Assembly: GCF_001949145.1 (NCBI RefSeq)
Contig: NW_019091358.1
Location: 1,622,240-1,684,239, forward strand
Direction: 5' to 3'
Origin: Acanthaster planci
Lineage: Eukaryota; Echinodermata; Asteroidea; Valvatida; Acanthasteridae
Length of the DNA: 62,000 bases
The translations under genes and the position numbers were made by a program. Of the stretch, positions 12,701 through 24,534 are shown piece after piece. Below the pieces are notes generated by a model. The model searched no databases. It was given only the letters and a program-made list of their open reading frames with translations, and was not told the DNA's origin. Within the stretch, counting starts at the first letter, position 1. Every line of letters begins with the position of its first letter.

Positions 12701-15700
12701 TCCCCCTAGTTTTCTCTCCCTCTGTGTCCTATATAGGACATGAGAGGAAACGTCTCATAGTAAGACAGAGAACACGGCGCTCAGGAACTGGAGAGGTACC
12801 CCGACAACATGAACATCCTTCCTATTCCCGTGTTCGGGAAAACAAACCCACGGCCAAACTAATGCTATCTCTTTGCCGTCTTCATTATCGTGTTAGCCCC
12901 GTTCACCTTTTCAATTTAGGTTTCATTTGAAGGTTCCGTCATTGCTGGGATTCGCAGCTGGGGAGACCCCAAGCATTTCCAGCTCCTGAGGAGAGGTTGA
13001 TGGGCTCACATCTCCTACCGCAGCAAACGCACAGGGCTGGGACAGCATGTCGATCAAAATACATGACTGCACGCTGCAAAAGCTTAAGTGTTTACGAACT
13101 GTGGATGGAACAAAATCCCCTTTGAAGTCTGTTAAATTTTGTATCAGCACAGGCCTAAAGGAAAGGTGCAGCCCTAGTATACTGCGCTAAGTCAGGTGCG
13201 AACCTTTACGCGAATTTGGGACGTCACGGAAAGCATTCTTGCTGCAGATATAATAACACCTGATAGAGCTGAAACTCCAGCTGACTTTCCGACCCAAGTG
13301 GCGTCGTGACATCGAATTTGCGTTCGCTTTGGTGCAGAGCGTGACCCGGCCTTTATTATTTCTAAAAAGGGAGTAACATAAGGCGAGGATTGAGATTACA
13401 ATATTTACTTGCTTCCCTTTCCCAAGGAAGCAATTTCACGACCTCAACGGCAAGGGATGTGATGCATGTGCAGGGTGGTCCGAGGAATTATGTTCCGAAA
13501 CATAATTTCTGAACATCTGAGTCATATTTGACAGTGGCAATTGTTCTAAATTTTGACAGCAGATGGCATTTTTGACCTTTTTCATTTCTAGTTTAGTTTT
13601 ATTCCACAAAGAAAAACATACTCGTGGTGAGGACCATGTGGTTTATGTTATAGCATTGGGTGTTATTTCCAAGAGTGATACAGAGTGTTTTCTTATCCAG
13701 TGAGTGAACCTCCTCCAGAATTTATTTACGGCGGAATGGTGAGAACTAAAGTGCTTCAGATCTCCTTCAATAACTATGACCCCCTTCGCAGTGAATTATG
13801 TCCTCAATTGCTCCGGTACTAAACGGTATGCCACACGTGAGAGAATGTCGAGGGATGGATGAACGTTTAAAGTGTACATGTAATGTACGTGTACATGTAC
13901 TTGGTAAGTAGGTATGCACGACCGTGTTGAGCTGAAAGACGTCTCGATGCAAATGTCGATTGTGCACGCACTGCTCTGAGAATGTCCAGTTGAATGTTTT
14001 TCTTAAAACAAAATAATGCTATTTCAATGAAGTGTCCGAAGAGCTATTAGTACTTGTATGAAATGTGTTGGTGTTGTGGGGTGATAACGATGGTGACCCT
14101 TGAGATTAACCTTAATAAGGTGTACATAAAATCATTGGAATCGCTTCAGAGGACTGAGTACTGAGAAGGTCAATTTGCACAACCGTATTTTTTAATGGGT
14201 TGCCAAGGAGGAACATGACTCATTAACGCTGGTGCGAATGTGCACTTTTCTGAACTGTAATTTCGGGATAGGTTAAAATGAGTAGCCTGTGAATACATGA
14301 CTTACAGTAAGTAGCCTTGCCTCCTTAGGACTGTAGCCGTCGCGACATCCTTCTGGAGTAAATCAACCGCCGCATGGTATTCTTCAAATAAGTGAAGAGG
14401 GTGGAGTGCTTCATACGGAAACTATCTATTTAGTCTAGGAAACACCAGTGGGAGAAACTGGATCACAGCTGATGACAGGATTCATTCCGTGTCTTGAAGG
14501 AGACAACCGGACAACTGTCTCCCTCGCGTGTTTCAGGTGGTGAGTGGACGCAAAAGGTCGAGTTCGTGGCCTCACTTGGGAATACCTTGTAGCGCTGTTC
14601 GACAAAAACGGGATTTGGGTGTTTTTAACGTGTTTACGGGTTACTGTGAAGCTTGCTCGCTCCTTTTTCTCATGACATGGAATGATTTCGAAACTTTCTG
14701 TTCATCCTCCGGGGAATCAATTAAGATTACTGAGTGAAACTGGGAATTCAATTCGTTTGCGAGGGAGTTTTATGACTTCTGGTCACAAGGACGGATCCAC
14801 AACCAAATATTCGGGAGGCCATGCTTGTTTTCGAGGGGGGGGGCAAAACTTTTGAGTTTTACATGTATTCTTTGATGGCCTTTAGCGGTCGAGGCTATTA
14901 AGGCTTTACACAAGCTTGTTGAAGGAAGGATATAAAATTATGTTTAAAAAAGTTCCTTTTGGGGGGTAGGGCTTGGATTCGTTGGTCCCCTAGATCTGCC
15001 CTTGTTTGTCAGCGAACATTTTGACACAAATGCCAAGGGGAATATTTCTAGCCTGTTTCTGGCAAACGGCCAACACTTTATGTGCAACTACTTATACAAA
15101 CGTTCCTTTGCCCTTTCACCGTGAATTCCCCTGTAATCAGTTCATTTTGTGAAACTTCTGATTTCATTCAATTTCTGGATAAATGATTTCTTTAGAAATC
15201 AACAGGTGTCTTAGATAACATTTTTTTACTTGCCAATGGCTGCTTTTTCTGCCGATAGAATCAAACTTACGGTTTATTTTTCATTATAGAGTTAAATAAA
15301 TTATACGTCTTAATTGTCTTTCCCATTACTCTTTTATCTGTATCTCAGTAAAGAAAGAATTATGTTATCACTGTTGTTTACTGAAGGGGTTCAGGGATTC
15401 GCTCCTATTACTGCCTTTACACAGCACGGCGATACGCTAATCCCTTTCTGCAATAATGTTACTGTGAAGGAAGCACAGACGTCACGCAGCATTGTGGGTT
15501 AGCTTCTGCTTTATTTTTAATAAGTGCTCAGATATACAGGCACACCAGCCACACGAATATAGGTATATAGAAGAGTTCAACCGCGTAATTTCACAAAATA
15601 AATATCATAAAAGGGCACGAGTAAATTGCTACAAGTGTGGTGAAAAAGTCAGGCCATCTCAGCCGATGAGAGTTTACATTAGAGGTACTGGTGGAGTAGG

Positions 15701-17069
15701 GTACGTTTCTCCACTCTACTCCATCATGTTTTAGTAGGCCTAATGTACAAGCCCTGATTATGTCAAATTTCGATATAACCATGTTCCTCATACCTCAGAT
15801 AATGTTTCTCTCCGTTATAACAAATTTTAACGTCGTGCGCTCCATCATGTTGGTAGTTTTTCTGCTGGGAAAATGCAAAAACGGACGGACAGTCTCTAGA
15901 GCAAAAATATATCAAACGCATTAACCCGTGGTCGACCCCATCAGGCGTGCAGAAATTCAGGTTTTTACCATAACCCAGATTTTTGTGATTTTTTCCTATT
16001 GAATTACGGCATTCAGTGGCAGGCAGCCGTGTTGGTAGTGAAGCTAGTTTGCTTTTCATTTTGTTGAAAGGGGAAAATGACTGAGGGGCCCCGATCATTG
16101 AAACTTTTTTTATGTGTTTTATTCGGATTGTGTGCCAACCGGACAGCAAAGTAGTAAAAAGACCCAAGAGTAATCCAGTTTCACAGATGTTCTTGCCATG
16201 CTGGTCCAGAAATTGACTTCCCTGGTTCTTGTGTCAGAGAGGATAATTGGCTGCACAGCGTCTGAGCCACTGCCACTGTAGCTCATTCTGTCGTACAAAG
16301 TTCATCACAGATTTACGTTAATTCGTGGAATTGACATAGAATTATACTGCACCACCATGTCATGAAACAAACATCTTATTTTTACAAGCAGGCTTTCTAT
16401 TGACTCAGATAATTCTGCCAAGCATGTATCGAGTCGATTTACTTGTGTCCATCATACGCGACTAGTAAACCTTGCGGCTTGCCGAACAGAATAGGTCTGA
16501 CCGACAATCAAGAAGTTGAGACTCGTGTTAAATTAATGAAGATTTGTCTAACAATCATTTATTCGATTGAAATTCAGGTCTGAATATATCAGCATCATGG
16601 TTTTCACTTGATAGTGTTTTACAACTAACTATCGAGTAACTCAGGCTATTGTTCAGTAACTGAAATTTTTCGTATAGTGATAGAGGGTCCAACAATTGCC
16701 AAAGTGACGCTGCAGACACGAACTTGAGTAGTGACGTTAGCAACGTTGGCGTCATGAGGGTGGGGGCGTTTCCCCCTTTAAAAACGAAAAATAAAAAGAA
16801 GGAAAATAAAACTGACACAAATAAATGAAAAGGGTTAAAAGTCACCAATTTGCTTGATAAAAAACCTCGTAATTGGCCCCCTTCCACTGTTACGAGTGTT
16901 AACCGATGATGAGAGTGCCGATGATGAAATCCCCTATCCTCAAAGAGTGCTTTGCCATCCCTCTGGCTGTGTCCATGATCAGGAGCAAAATATTTAGGAG
17001 GACACACAAACAATATTCCCACCAATTCAAATTTACAGTGGACTTTCTTTCTCTTCTCTTACTGCACAG

Positions 17070-17203
17070 AAACGGGGCCTGAGCAGACCGCCCGTTCTTT
17101 CCTACTGGGGCAACTGGGGTTCATGGTCGGCCTGCTCAAGGACGTGTGGGGGAGGGGTGGCCGCACAGAGCAGGGTCTGTTTGATGAGGAGCAGAGGCGA
17201 AGG
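17070..17203 (+). CDS. Exon 2: start of thrombospondin type 1 repeat
   Basis: Encodes residues 30-73 plus two bases of codon 74. The acceptor is TACTGCACAG after a CT-rich tract and the donor is GTAAGA. The reading frame contains the tryptophan ladder WGNWGSW (Trp42, Trp45, Trp48), then Cys51-Ser-Arg-Thr-Cys55-Gly-Gly-Gly, then Cys66. These are the diagnostic elements of a thrombospondin type 1 repeat of the ADAMTS/papilin class. CSRTCG matches the POFUT2 O-fucosylation consensus with the sugar on Thr54, and WxxW motifs are C-mannosylation sites in this family. Lys30-Arg31 joins Arg28-Glu29 from exon 1 to form a possible furin site. Phase 0 in, phase 2 out. Confidence 0.93.
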
Positions 17204-19579
17204 GTAAGATGTGTTGGGGGAAAACGGGGACGGTGTACACCGCAGTAGCCGAATCGTCAGGCGATACCTCACACAAATGATTATTTATTTTTATTTGCAA
17301 TGGAACGTCAGACTTTTGTCAGATCTGAAAATTCACGTGAGATATCCTGTGATCATAAACACTCTTTTACGTGAATACATAGGCCCTCTATTAAAAAAAA
17401 TCGAATAGAGTAATTTGAGAACAATTCTGTGAACACTTTTGAAAAGACAAGACACGAATACAGCCTTGCCGTGTTAGTTTTGTGTTGCTGATAATTTTAA
17501 TGATTGTTAAAAATGACGATGTGTCATTCAATCTCAAAGGGACTGGACAACGATGAGATAAAGGGATGACAGCGTTTGACATTTGTCATGATGGTGATGG
17601 TGATTATGGTGACAAAAGGCAGGTTAAGTTTTACCAAAAGGCTCAACAGCCCCCTCCCCATGCCGCCCACAATCGCTCAACAGGTTTTATCAACAGTTTG
17701 GCTTTGCAGCTTCACACTCTCTAAAACCCCTTGGAAATTTTACTTAATCCAGGAATTGCCGATTGATTTACCTACCTCTCCTTGGCTGATATCAAACCCG
17801 GGTTTGATCAACTCTGGAGACTAGATAAGCCTCGCGGGAGACGTCGAAAATGTCAAGGAAACTAAAAGATGTGGCACCTTTAGCTGAAGACCCTATATGC
17901 ATTCCTTTTTCTGTATCTGATACACCTTTCCTTCGACACCTGTTGCAACTTCCAACTGCAAAATGAAAGTAGAGGAGAAAACACCGCCAGAAAGAGGAAG
18001 ATGTACGGAACGATTGCACTTTTTCACTAATGCATTGAAACATCAACGAATGTATTTTTCATGTTGATACACTATTTTTAGATTGTTATTGACTCTTATG
18101 AGGTCGTCCGGCGAACATTCGGCTCTTTACACTGGTATTTGTATAAAGAAGAAAAAGTTCATAGTCTCCACTGCTATTGGTTTGTATGGATTTCGAGAGG
18201 GACATGATTGGAGCTGCCACGTAATTTCTTGATGTATCGTATTGTTTGAGAGGCTTCTTGCTGTGCACCCTCGCCGCCTTCTTGATTCGTTGTACCTAAC
18301 AGTGGATCAAGCCTTTTGTTGCACATCCACCGTTCTAAACGGTGCTTACCTCTGTCGTTTTTGATGGAGAACCCTTTTTAAGTGCTCTCAAAGTGATTCC
18401 CCTTGCAAACGAGACTAAACTCGGCTCACTCCATTGGAAATCTGCATTAGTGGTACGATTGCGTGGGCCTGTTTAATGGACGAGCGACCTACTTCAAGTG
18501 TAATTCCACTTCACCCAGAACGGAAGAATCTGAGTGGCACCGAACATGGGTCAGAACTCTGCCGAATAACTCAAAGCATATGGCGCCTTTCGGATGTGTG
18601 CTTAATGGTACATTTAGTCGACGGAATGGCTTGGAGGAGCTGAAGTGATATCGATTTTCAAAGCGTTTTCAGCGTTGACGGATGATTTCCACAATGGAAA
18701 CCACGGCGAGATTTAAATGACGACAGAGTGCTGCGTAGCAACCTATTGATGTTGTAACTGAATCTTTGCTCCAGAGCCGTCCTACGTGTATTTTCTTTTC
18801 TTTTTTAAGCGTATGATAACGGTTACCGTTTCTTTCTGCATACCGGGCTGTGTACCGGGCTGCGACAAGATGGTTTAAGGAACACAAGCTTATTGTGTCT
18901 TTGTCAATATTGTAGACCAGGTTGGTGTGTCCCATTCTGAACACTATTTAGACACGGTATCTGCACATTCCTTTGGACGGGGAGTATTGAAAAAAAAATT
19001 GAACAATCTTTTAGAAAGATGCTCAGTTTGCCCCTCCCTCGGAATCCAATTTCAGTGTGGATACACCACTGCCATGACACTTATAGCAAGGACATGGAGT
19101 GTTTCACTTCGCTTTGGAACTCAAGCCACGCATGTTCGATCACACTCTAGGTGATGCCTGCATTGCCATGTCGCACCTTACTTGTTGCAGCAAATATCGA
19201 GAGGGACAACTCGTCCACACACAACAACAGCATCTAACTGAGTAAGTTCCCATCAAAAGTGCCGAACTGAAATGGACCGGCCGAACGTACGGCCTCAGGC
19301 GAAATGGGCGCGGCATGTTTACTTATCTCGCGGATAGCTCAATACTCAACCTGCTTCCTAGGCTTTGTATCTCCACCACTGTCCAGCAGTGTCATCCGTC
19401 TTCCATCGTTTGCCCTTTTAATGGCTTTACCGCGTAATCTCTCCCTTTCACCCCTCCTAGGCGAATCACGTAATACCTCTTGGCCTTTCCTAGTCACTCC
19501 CAAGCCAGACATCTCTACTCGCCCGTTCTTCCCCTTTTAGACATTCTGTCACCAACCCTACCTTCATGTCACGCCCGAT

Positions 19580-20037
19580 CAGTGGCGTAATTTGTGGTGG
19601 AGATTGAGGGATGGTGATTTGGCGGTGGTGGGGGGGGGGGTGACTTGCCCCTGGCCATGGAATTCAAAAAGAACGGCGGGGGGGGGGGGAGCGGNGGGGG
19701 GGGGTGACTTGCCCCTGGCCATGGAATTCAAAAAGAACGGCGGGGAGGGGAGCACTGGCACTATAGGGGGGCGATGTTTATGATATAGATGTATATCTGT
19801 AATATGTATTACATTTATGCTGAATCTTACATTAGAATGGCATAAGGGCTGTTTTTGTTTTCTCTCTTTTTTTTTTAGTGCTATTGAATACATTGCACTT
19901 GTTTGGAAGTCCGACAATTTCTCCACGATCCCCTTTACGGTTTTGCTCACCACAAAAAGTGGCAAGGCGATTCAATAGCCCCCCCCCGCAGAAGTGTGGG
20001 GGTATAGTTATACCCCACCCCCCAGATTTACGCCCAT
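19580..20037. mobile_element. Degenerate hAT-like MITE (CAGTGGCGTA end)
   Basis: The left end is CAGTGGCGTAATTTG at 19580. The right end, near 20027-20037, reads TTTACGCCCATG, roughly the inverted complement of the left. G-rich and C-rich runs lie just inside the two ends. CAGTGGCGTA termini are common on hAT-type non-autonomous elements in marine invertebrates. I see no certain 8-bp target duplication, so the class is tentative. Confidence 0.45.
19631..19755. repeat. 64-bp tandem duplication between poly-G runs, with one N
   Basis: The unit starting TGACTTGCCCCTGGCC occurs at 19641 and again at 19705, separated by G runs and a single undetermined base at 19695. Either a real slippage duplication or an assembly problem in a homopolymer would produce this. 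Confidence 0.85.
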
Positions 20038-20814
20038 GCGCTCTATACTCTCAGCACAGCTCACGCAGGTTCCATGACGTCCAGGCATGGCATGTCAATT
20101 AAGTCGGAAGGGTTTAATACCCTCAACTCGACGTGTCGGTGTGTCCGATTCGGAAAGGATATTGCTTTAATTGTAATTTGCCACCCATGTGTGAACCTTA
20201 ACCAAGCTCTCTCAAAGCCAACGTTAATCCACAAAATTTCCCAAGAGCAAATCGTGGCATGCACAGGACATGAGGCTTATCACTCCAGTGAGCATTCGTG
20301 CTTGGGCCCTAAGAGACCACACCATAAAATTATTTTACCACAGCCCCAAAAAGTGCATTTGGGGGCTTCAATTAGCCTTTTTTAATTTGTGTTTTGATAT
20401 TTCGAGTCAGTATTTTGGAGCCTCATTGGTTTTATGCTAATGAAAATGTCCGTTTTCACAAGCAAACTGCGATTTCATCCTAGGCGCTAAATCCCAATGT
20501 TATACTGATTTGTGCCAAAAAAAGGCTGGCATATCTTTGGTAGTTAATTGTTGTGGGCAAACTTATGTCGGAAATGTTTTAAAAAGGTGAATTTGAGATT
20601 CATATTCTGATCGAAAACATGTAAACTGAATAGGGTCTTCCCTGATTACATACAGCGCCCTCTCTTGCCCGGAAAAGCTTTGCCAATTTAAAGTGTTTCA
20701 AAAGTGCTGTTTTCAATACAATCAACCCCTAAAGAATTTCAAAAAGTTTTCGTATATTGAAAAACAAAAATCAAGATGTACAAAGAGTCCTCAAAAAATT
20801 CATTGGATGAATGT

Positions 20815-20866
20815 TCAATGTGACGATGTCGTATCCTTATACTGGGATATGACATTGTCACATTGA
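20815..20866. repeat. 52-nt near-perfect stem-loop
   Basis: The 22-base arms (20815-20836 and 20845-20866) pair with only two mismatches around an 8-base loop. In plus-strand RNA both mismatches become G-U pairs. It may be a tiny MITE or an RNA hairpin. It is shorter than a typical microRNA precursor and pairing does not extend far beyond the arms. Confidence 0.7.
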
Positions 20867-21346
20867 GAATATTAGTACATAATCAGTATATCCCATAAGA
20901 ACATCCATAAATTAGGTCCAAGGACATGTAATACATTTCAGTCACTATTAAGTGTATATATGTTATTGCTGTTCTATTCTGTTTTCAGATGACATATTAG
21001 ACAGCATCCGAACTGAGATGTTTTGAAAGAGTGCGTAACTCCACAGGCCAATTATGTTTTCAAATTAATTATTATGGCAAGGTATCGAATCTTAAAATCC
21101 TGACCCTGAGGTCGGCAAGTGTGAATAATATGGTATAAATATGACAGTGTGTGGTGGGATGTGCCCTGCTGAAAGCGTGAACTCAATTGCAGGCTGGCAC
21201 TTGTTTTGAAATTTCCGTCTTACATCTGCGCCGTTATTCAAGCCTTCTTCGGCCGCCGACGCTTTAGGCATCGTTCTTAGCCCCCATTGTCTTCAGACCT
21301 CTCAACCCAACAAGCTTTTATTTCAGTGTTGCTGTTTATACCGACC

Positions 21347-21402
21347 GAGACCCTCTCCCCAACATTAGTGCAATGATCAACGAGAGAGGGGGTCTCGACG
21401 CC
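21347..21402. repeat. Hairpin beside the LINE 3' end
   Basis: CGAGACCCTCTCCCC and GAGAGGGGGTCTCG form inverted arms about 25 bases apart, just past the 3' end (minus strand) of the LINE coding remains. It could be the structured 3' tail recognised by the LINE's own reverse transcriptase; that role is inferred from position only. Confidence 0.4.
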
Positions 21403-21424
21403 TATTGGTCTTAGCTTAGCTCAG

Positions 21425-23090
21425 CACAGACCATTGACTCTTCTCAGAGTGGTCGGGGGCCTGAGGGCAGAAGAAGGGGATTGCCTCCATACTTTCCTGT
21501 TGGCAGCTGATGGCAGCAGCTCTGGCATGGTCAGGTTTGGCCAGTCTTTGTTACGAACTCGTCCTATCCTTTGCCATCCTCCTATTCGCCAGCCTTCGAC
21601 CGCTCTTTGCAAGATGGTTTTTGACAGGCTGCCGTGCTGCGTGTGGTGTCCGAACCATGCCAGCTTGCGTCGTTGATGGTAGCGAGGTCGTTCCTGGTGG
21701 CCCAATGGGTCTTTGACAGTGTTCATTTGTTGGTTTTAGGTTCGTTGTAGGAGATACCAAGCCATCCTCCGTGACTTACTTGGACAGAAAGGTCTGAGTT
21801 CTTCTTTCCGTCTCTTTTTAGAGTGTCCATGTCTCACACCCATAAATAGAGTAGAGTAGATACTATAAAGGTATCGTACAGTTTGAATTTGACTGGGGAG
21901 CTGGTGTTGCTCCGCCATATGCTGTTGAGTCTGGTCATCGCCGTGGTAGCTGGAGTGATCCTGTGGCTGGTTTCTGCTGTGCATATGCCACCTTTCGACA
22001 GGATTTTAAAGCTCGAGATCTCAAGAGGAGCTCCTTTCATGGTGATGTTGGCGTCGGTTTTCTTGGGCTATTTACCATAGTCTTTGACTTTTCAGAGCTT
22101 ATTTCAGTGCAAGAAAGAGCGCTGGCTCTTGAGTCCAGTCTGTTGGTGAGGTCTTGCAGCTCATTGTTAATTCCGCCCGTTAAATCAATGTCATCTGCGA
22201 AACATAGGTTGCAGACGGACCTGCCACCGATGGAGACAGAAGTGTGGTGATTGTCAAGGGTCTCCAATGATTTTGGGAAGAACTACCCCATCCTGCCGTT
22301 CAGAAAGACAGCACTGATTGAGTGTACATAGAGGGCCTGGATAATTTGAACGAATCCTTCATCGATGTTGAATCCACTGAGGAATTTCCAGAGGCCTCTG
22401 TGCCAATTGCAAAACTGTGTCAAAATTGGGGAACAACTCCTTCTGATAGTGTAGATCTTTTCCAATGAGGACCGTATTCCACTGTGCTCTGCCCTGCTCA
22501 AAATCCTGTTTGTTCTTCTGATACAAGTTCCTCAGCCTTGGATTTCAGTCGGTTGAGGATGACTCAGAGTATGACTTTACTTGGGTTGCTGCAATAAACT
22601 GATGGTCCTGTAGTTTTGGCATTTCTTTAGGTTGCCCTTTTTGGTAGTGGAATCACCAACGAGTGTATTTAATCCTTTGGCCATTTCTTCTGCTCCCAGA
22701 TTTCTTGACAAAGTTTTGCGAGGGCTTACATGTATATGGTTTTCTCCCTCTGTTTTTTGATCGATTCGTCTGGCACATTGTCCATGCCAAGTGATTTGCC
22801 TGTTTTCAAGCTTTTAACTGCTGTTTCAACCTCCTCCTTTAGAATTTGTAGATTGCCTTCAATTTCTGTGGGGGCGTGGTCAGTTTGGAGGATGGCAGTA
22901 TCTAGGTGGAGGTCGTTTTACAGGCTGTTGCAATATTCTGTCCATCTCTTCATCACCTCTTCGTTGTCTGTTAATAGGTAACCATGTTGCCCACTGTGAC
23001 GGTTGATCTTGGCTGACAGGATCTGTGAGGGCCTTGACAGTGTTATAAGATTCCAGCCATTAGTCGTAGTCACCATCAAATAATTTCACC
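21425..23090 (-). pseudogene. Decayed non-LTR retrotransposon (LINE) reverse transcriptase
   Basis: Minus-strand frames carry successive blocks of a LINE reverse transcriptase. From 23060 downward I read a pre-RT block with WTEYCNSL, then GKSLGMDNVPDE, then LVIPLPKKGNLKKCQNYRTI, then LWKFLSGFNIDEGFVQIIQA, then the catalytic CFADDIDLTGG at about 22200. A block with TAMTRLNSIWRSNTSS (about 21900) and the C-terminal RRKLAWFGHHTQHGSL (about 21650) follow. These blocks lie in different frames with in-frame stops, so the copy is dead. Between the palm segments (about 22267-22290) the stretch that normally carries RQGCxxSP is missing, a deletion of roughly 25 residues. No endonuclease domain is visible upstream, so the copy is 5'-truncated, as is usual for LINEs. 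I do not assign a clade. Confidence 0.88.
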
Positions 23091-23486
23091 TTGTCCACTC
23101 TACATAAAAAGGAGCTTTCCCCTTGGCAAAAGAGTGTGTTTCACGCAATTCCCTCTCTTTGACTCTGTCACTGGTCAAAGCTTTCTGAAATTGCCCTGTC
23201 TCGAAGTTGAAATTCAAGAATTCACCGATTTCTCTGATAACGGGGAATTCAAACAAGTTGAGTTTATTGGAGGTTCATTAAGCAACTGCTGATAACCTGG
23301 AGCTTGCCGGCACACTGTGTATTCAATAACGACTTTAGGACGGGATCAATTATATGCTATCATGCCGAAATCTAAAACTTCGCCACTTCTCACTTCACTC
23401 TTTGTCGTCACTTTGCCAAGAAATTCGGTGCGTCAGTGGGGGCGTCCTTCACTATTCACATAATTCACCCACAGAAATCATAAGTC

Positions 23487-23524
23487 GAATTACTGACGGA
23501 CCATTAAATGGTCCGTGAATTACT
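23487..23524. repeat. Short palindrome flanked by 8-bp direct repeats
   Basis: GAATTACT at 23487-23494 is repeated at 23517-23524. Between them lie 22 bases, of which 21 form a perfect palindrome (10-base arms ACGGACCATT, one central base). The layout matches an 8-bp target duplication around a nearly empty pair of inverted termini. Confidence 0.75.
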
Positions 23525-23904
23525 AGAGGTGAAATTGCTGCGTTATGCACGAACAATTTGGAACCTCGCGGACGCCAACGAGTACGTATGAAACATTGAT
23601 CTCTATTTGTCTTTCTAATGGAGATCAATTGTATGAAACGCACACAAGCGCATGAGACGTGATGAGACGTGTGGAAGACATCATAATGAGTGCTCACATG
23701 TGTCCATGGTTTCCGTTCGAGCAGAGGCACCCCCTCATCGGTTAAAAAGAGCCGCGTTGGTCGCGAGTGGTCATTTTGTTGGTAGCGATGAGACCGTGAC
23801 GAGTGCATTTCCAAGTCGTTCGTGAACCAGCGAAGTTCAGTTCTGACCAAAGGAGCCTCCGTTGCTAAGAAACTAGCACCCTCTCTTGGTCCAGCTCGAG
23901 GCCC

Positions 23905-24534
23905 ATTCGACAACCAGAGTTAGAAGCCTTACTGCGGTGGTGCAACGCTCATGGACGGGGCGCACGCGTACGCGTTACATTCTTCTTCAACGTATAGGGT
24001 AATGTGATGTGCCAAATGCACGCGCGTTTCAAGCCGAGGAATGTGCATGTGAGTGCGGTGCTGCCACAATTCGTCACCAACACCACGAATTGACACACAT
24101 CTTCACTTTTGTGCCAGTTCGTGAAACCAGCAGTTTTGGTTTCACAAAGTGACACAAATGTGTGCACGCGCATACTGCACACTTTTGCATTATCGAACAA
24201 TCTCCCTTTCACGAAGAATCACAAATGTGTGTTTTGTCAATATAGCATAAGAAAAAAGCTTTAAATGTCTTAAAGGATTTTATTTTACCCATAAATGGGT
24301 TACTAAACTGAAAAAATGCTCTTAAAACTTGTAACTGTGTAAATTAAGGAGAACGTCAATTTCTGAATACGGTAAATCACGGAGCACTTGACGCAAGACA
24401 TTTGTGCCTCTTCATGAAAACGAAAATATCACATTTCTATAAAATACGCGTTGAAGCGCACACATCTATAGATTTGTGTTACTTCGTGGTGTTGGTGACG
24501 AATTATGCCGTCTAATCGGATTAGTCTATACGGG
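23905..24534. mobile_element. MITE family A, copy 1, split by a nested element
   Basis: The outer parts (23905-24067 and 24505-24534) together match the uninterrupted copy at 35303-35498 in reverse orientation. Shared landmarks are ATTCGAC.ACCAGA.TTAGA at one end, CCAAATGCACGCGC/CCAAATGCATGCGC in the middle, and CGTCTAATCGGATTAG at the other end. Inverted termini read TTAGAAGCC and TTAGACGCC. The internal 437 bases belong to a second element. Confidence 0.75.
24068..24504. mobile_element. MITE family B nested inside family A
   Basis: The 22-base termini are perfect inverted copies of each other, starting AATTCGTCACCAACACCACG, and similarity continues for about 12 more bases with a few mismatches. 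If AATT on each side is counted as a 4-bp target duplication, the interrupted host site becomes 30 bases and aligns with the 30-base stretch of the intact family A copy. The interior has several motifs of the form TTTCACAAAGTGACACAAAT. Perfect termini point to recent insertion. Confidence 0.78.

Larger units (their letters stand above)
3246..17069 (+). other. Intron 1 (inferred)
   Basis: GTAAGT donor at 3246 and a pyrimidine-rich tract ending TGCACAG at 17069. The intron contains inverted repeats (3814-4026, 4180-4315, 5574-6164), a CCCAGC-rich stretch near 4400-4470, an A/C-rich run near 5370-5402, a TAAA microsatellite (6831-6848) and a 59-bp tandem duplication (9666-9786). The remaining open frames, including one of 135 codons at 12523-12930 and one of 134 codons on the minus strand at 15763-16167, have no recognisable domain. 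From 10.4 to 15.5 kb I see nothing beyond ordinary intronic sequence. Confidence 0.6.

Noticed and set aside
12523-12930. 135-codon plus-strand open frame
   Set aside because: No domain, no splice signals at its ends, composition like the surrounding intron.
15763-16167. 134-codon minus-strand open frame, considered as a transposon relic
   Set aside because: No transposase or other motif could be identified.
16555-17025. 156-codon minus-strand open frame ending just before exon 2
   Set aside because: Low-complexity hydrophobic stretch, no family resemblance, antisense to the polypyrimidine region of intron 1.
23452-23913. 153-codon minus-strand open frame
   Set aside because: Contains the palindrome scar at 23487-23524 and ends by a MITE; no protein family recognised.
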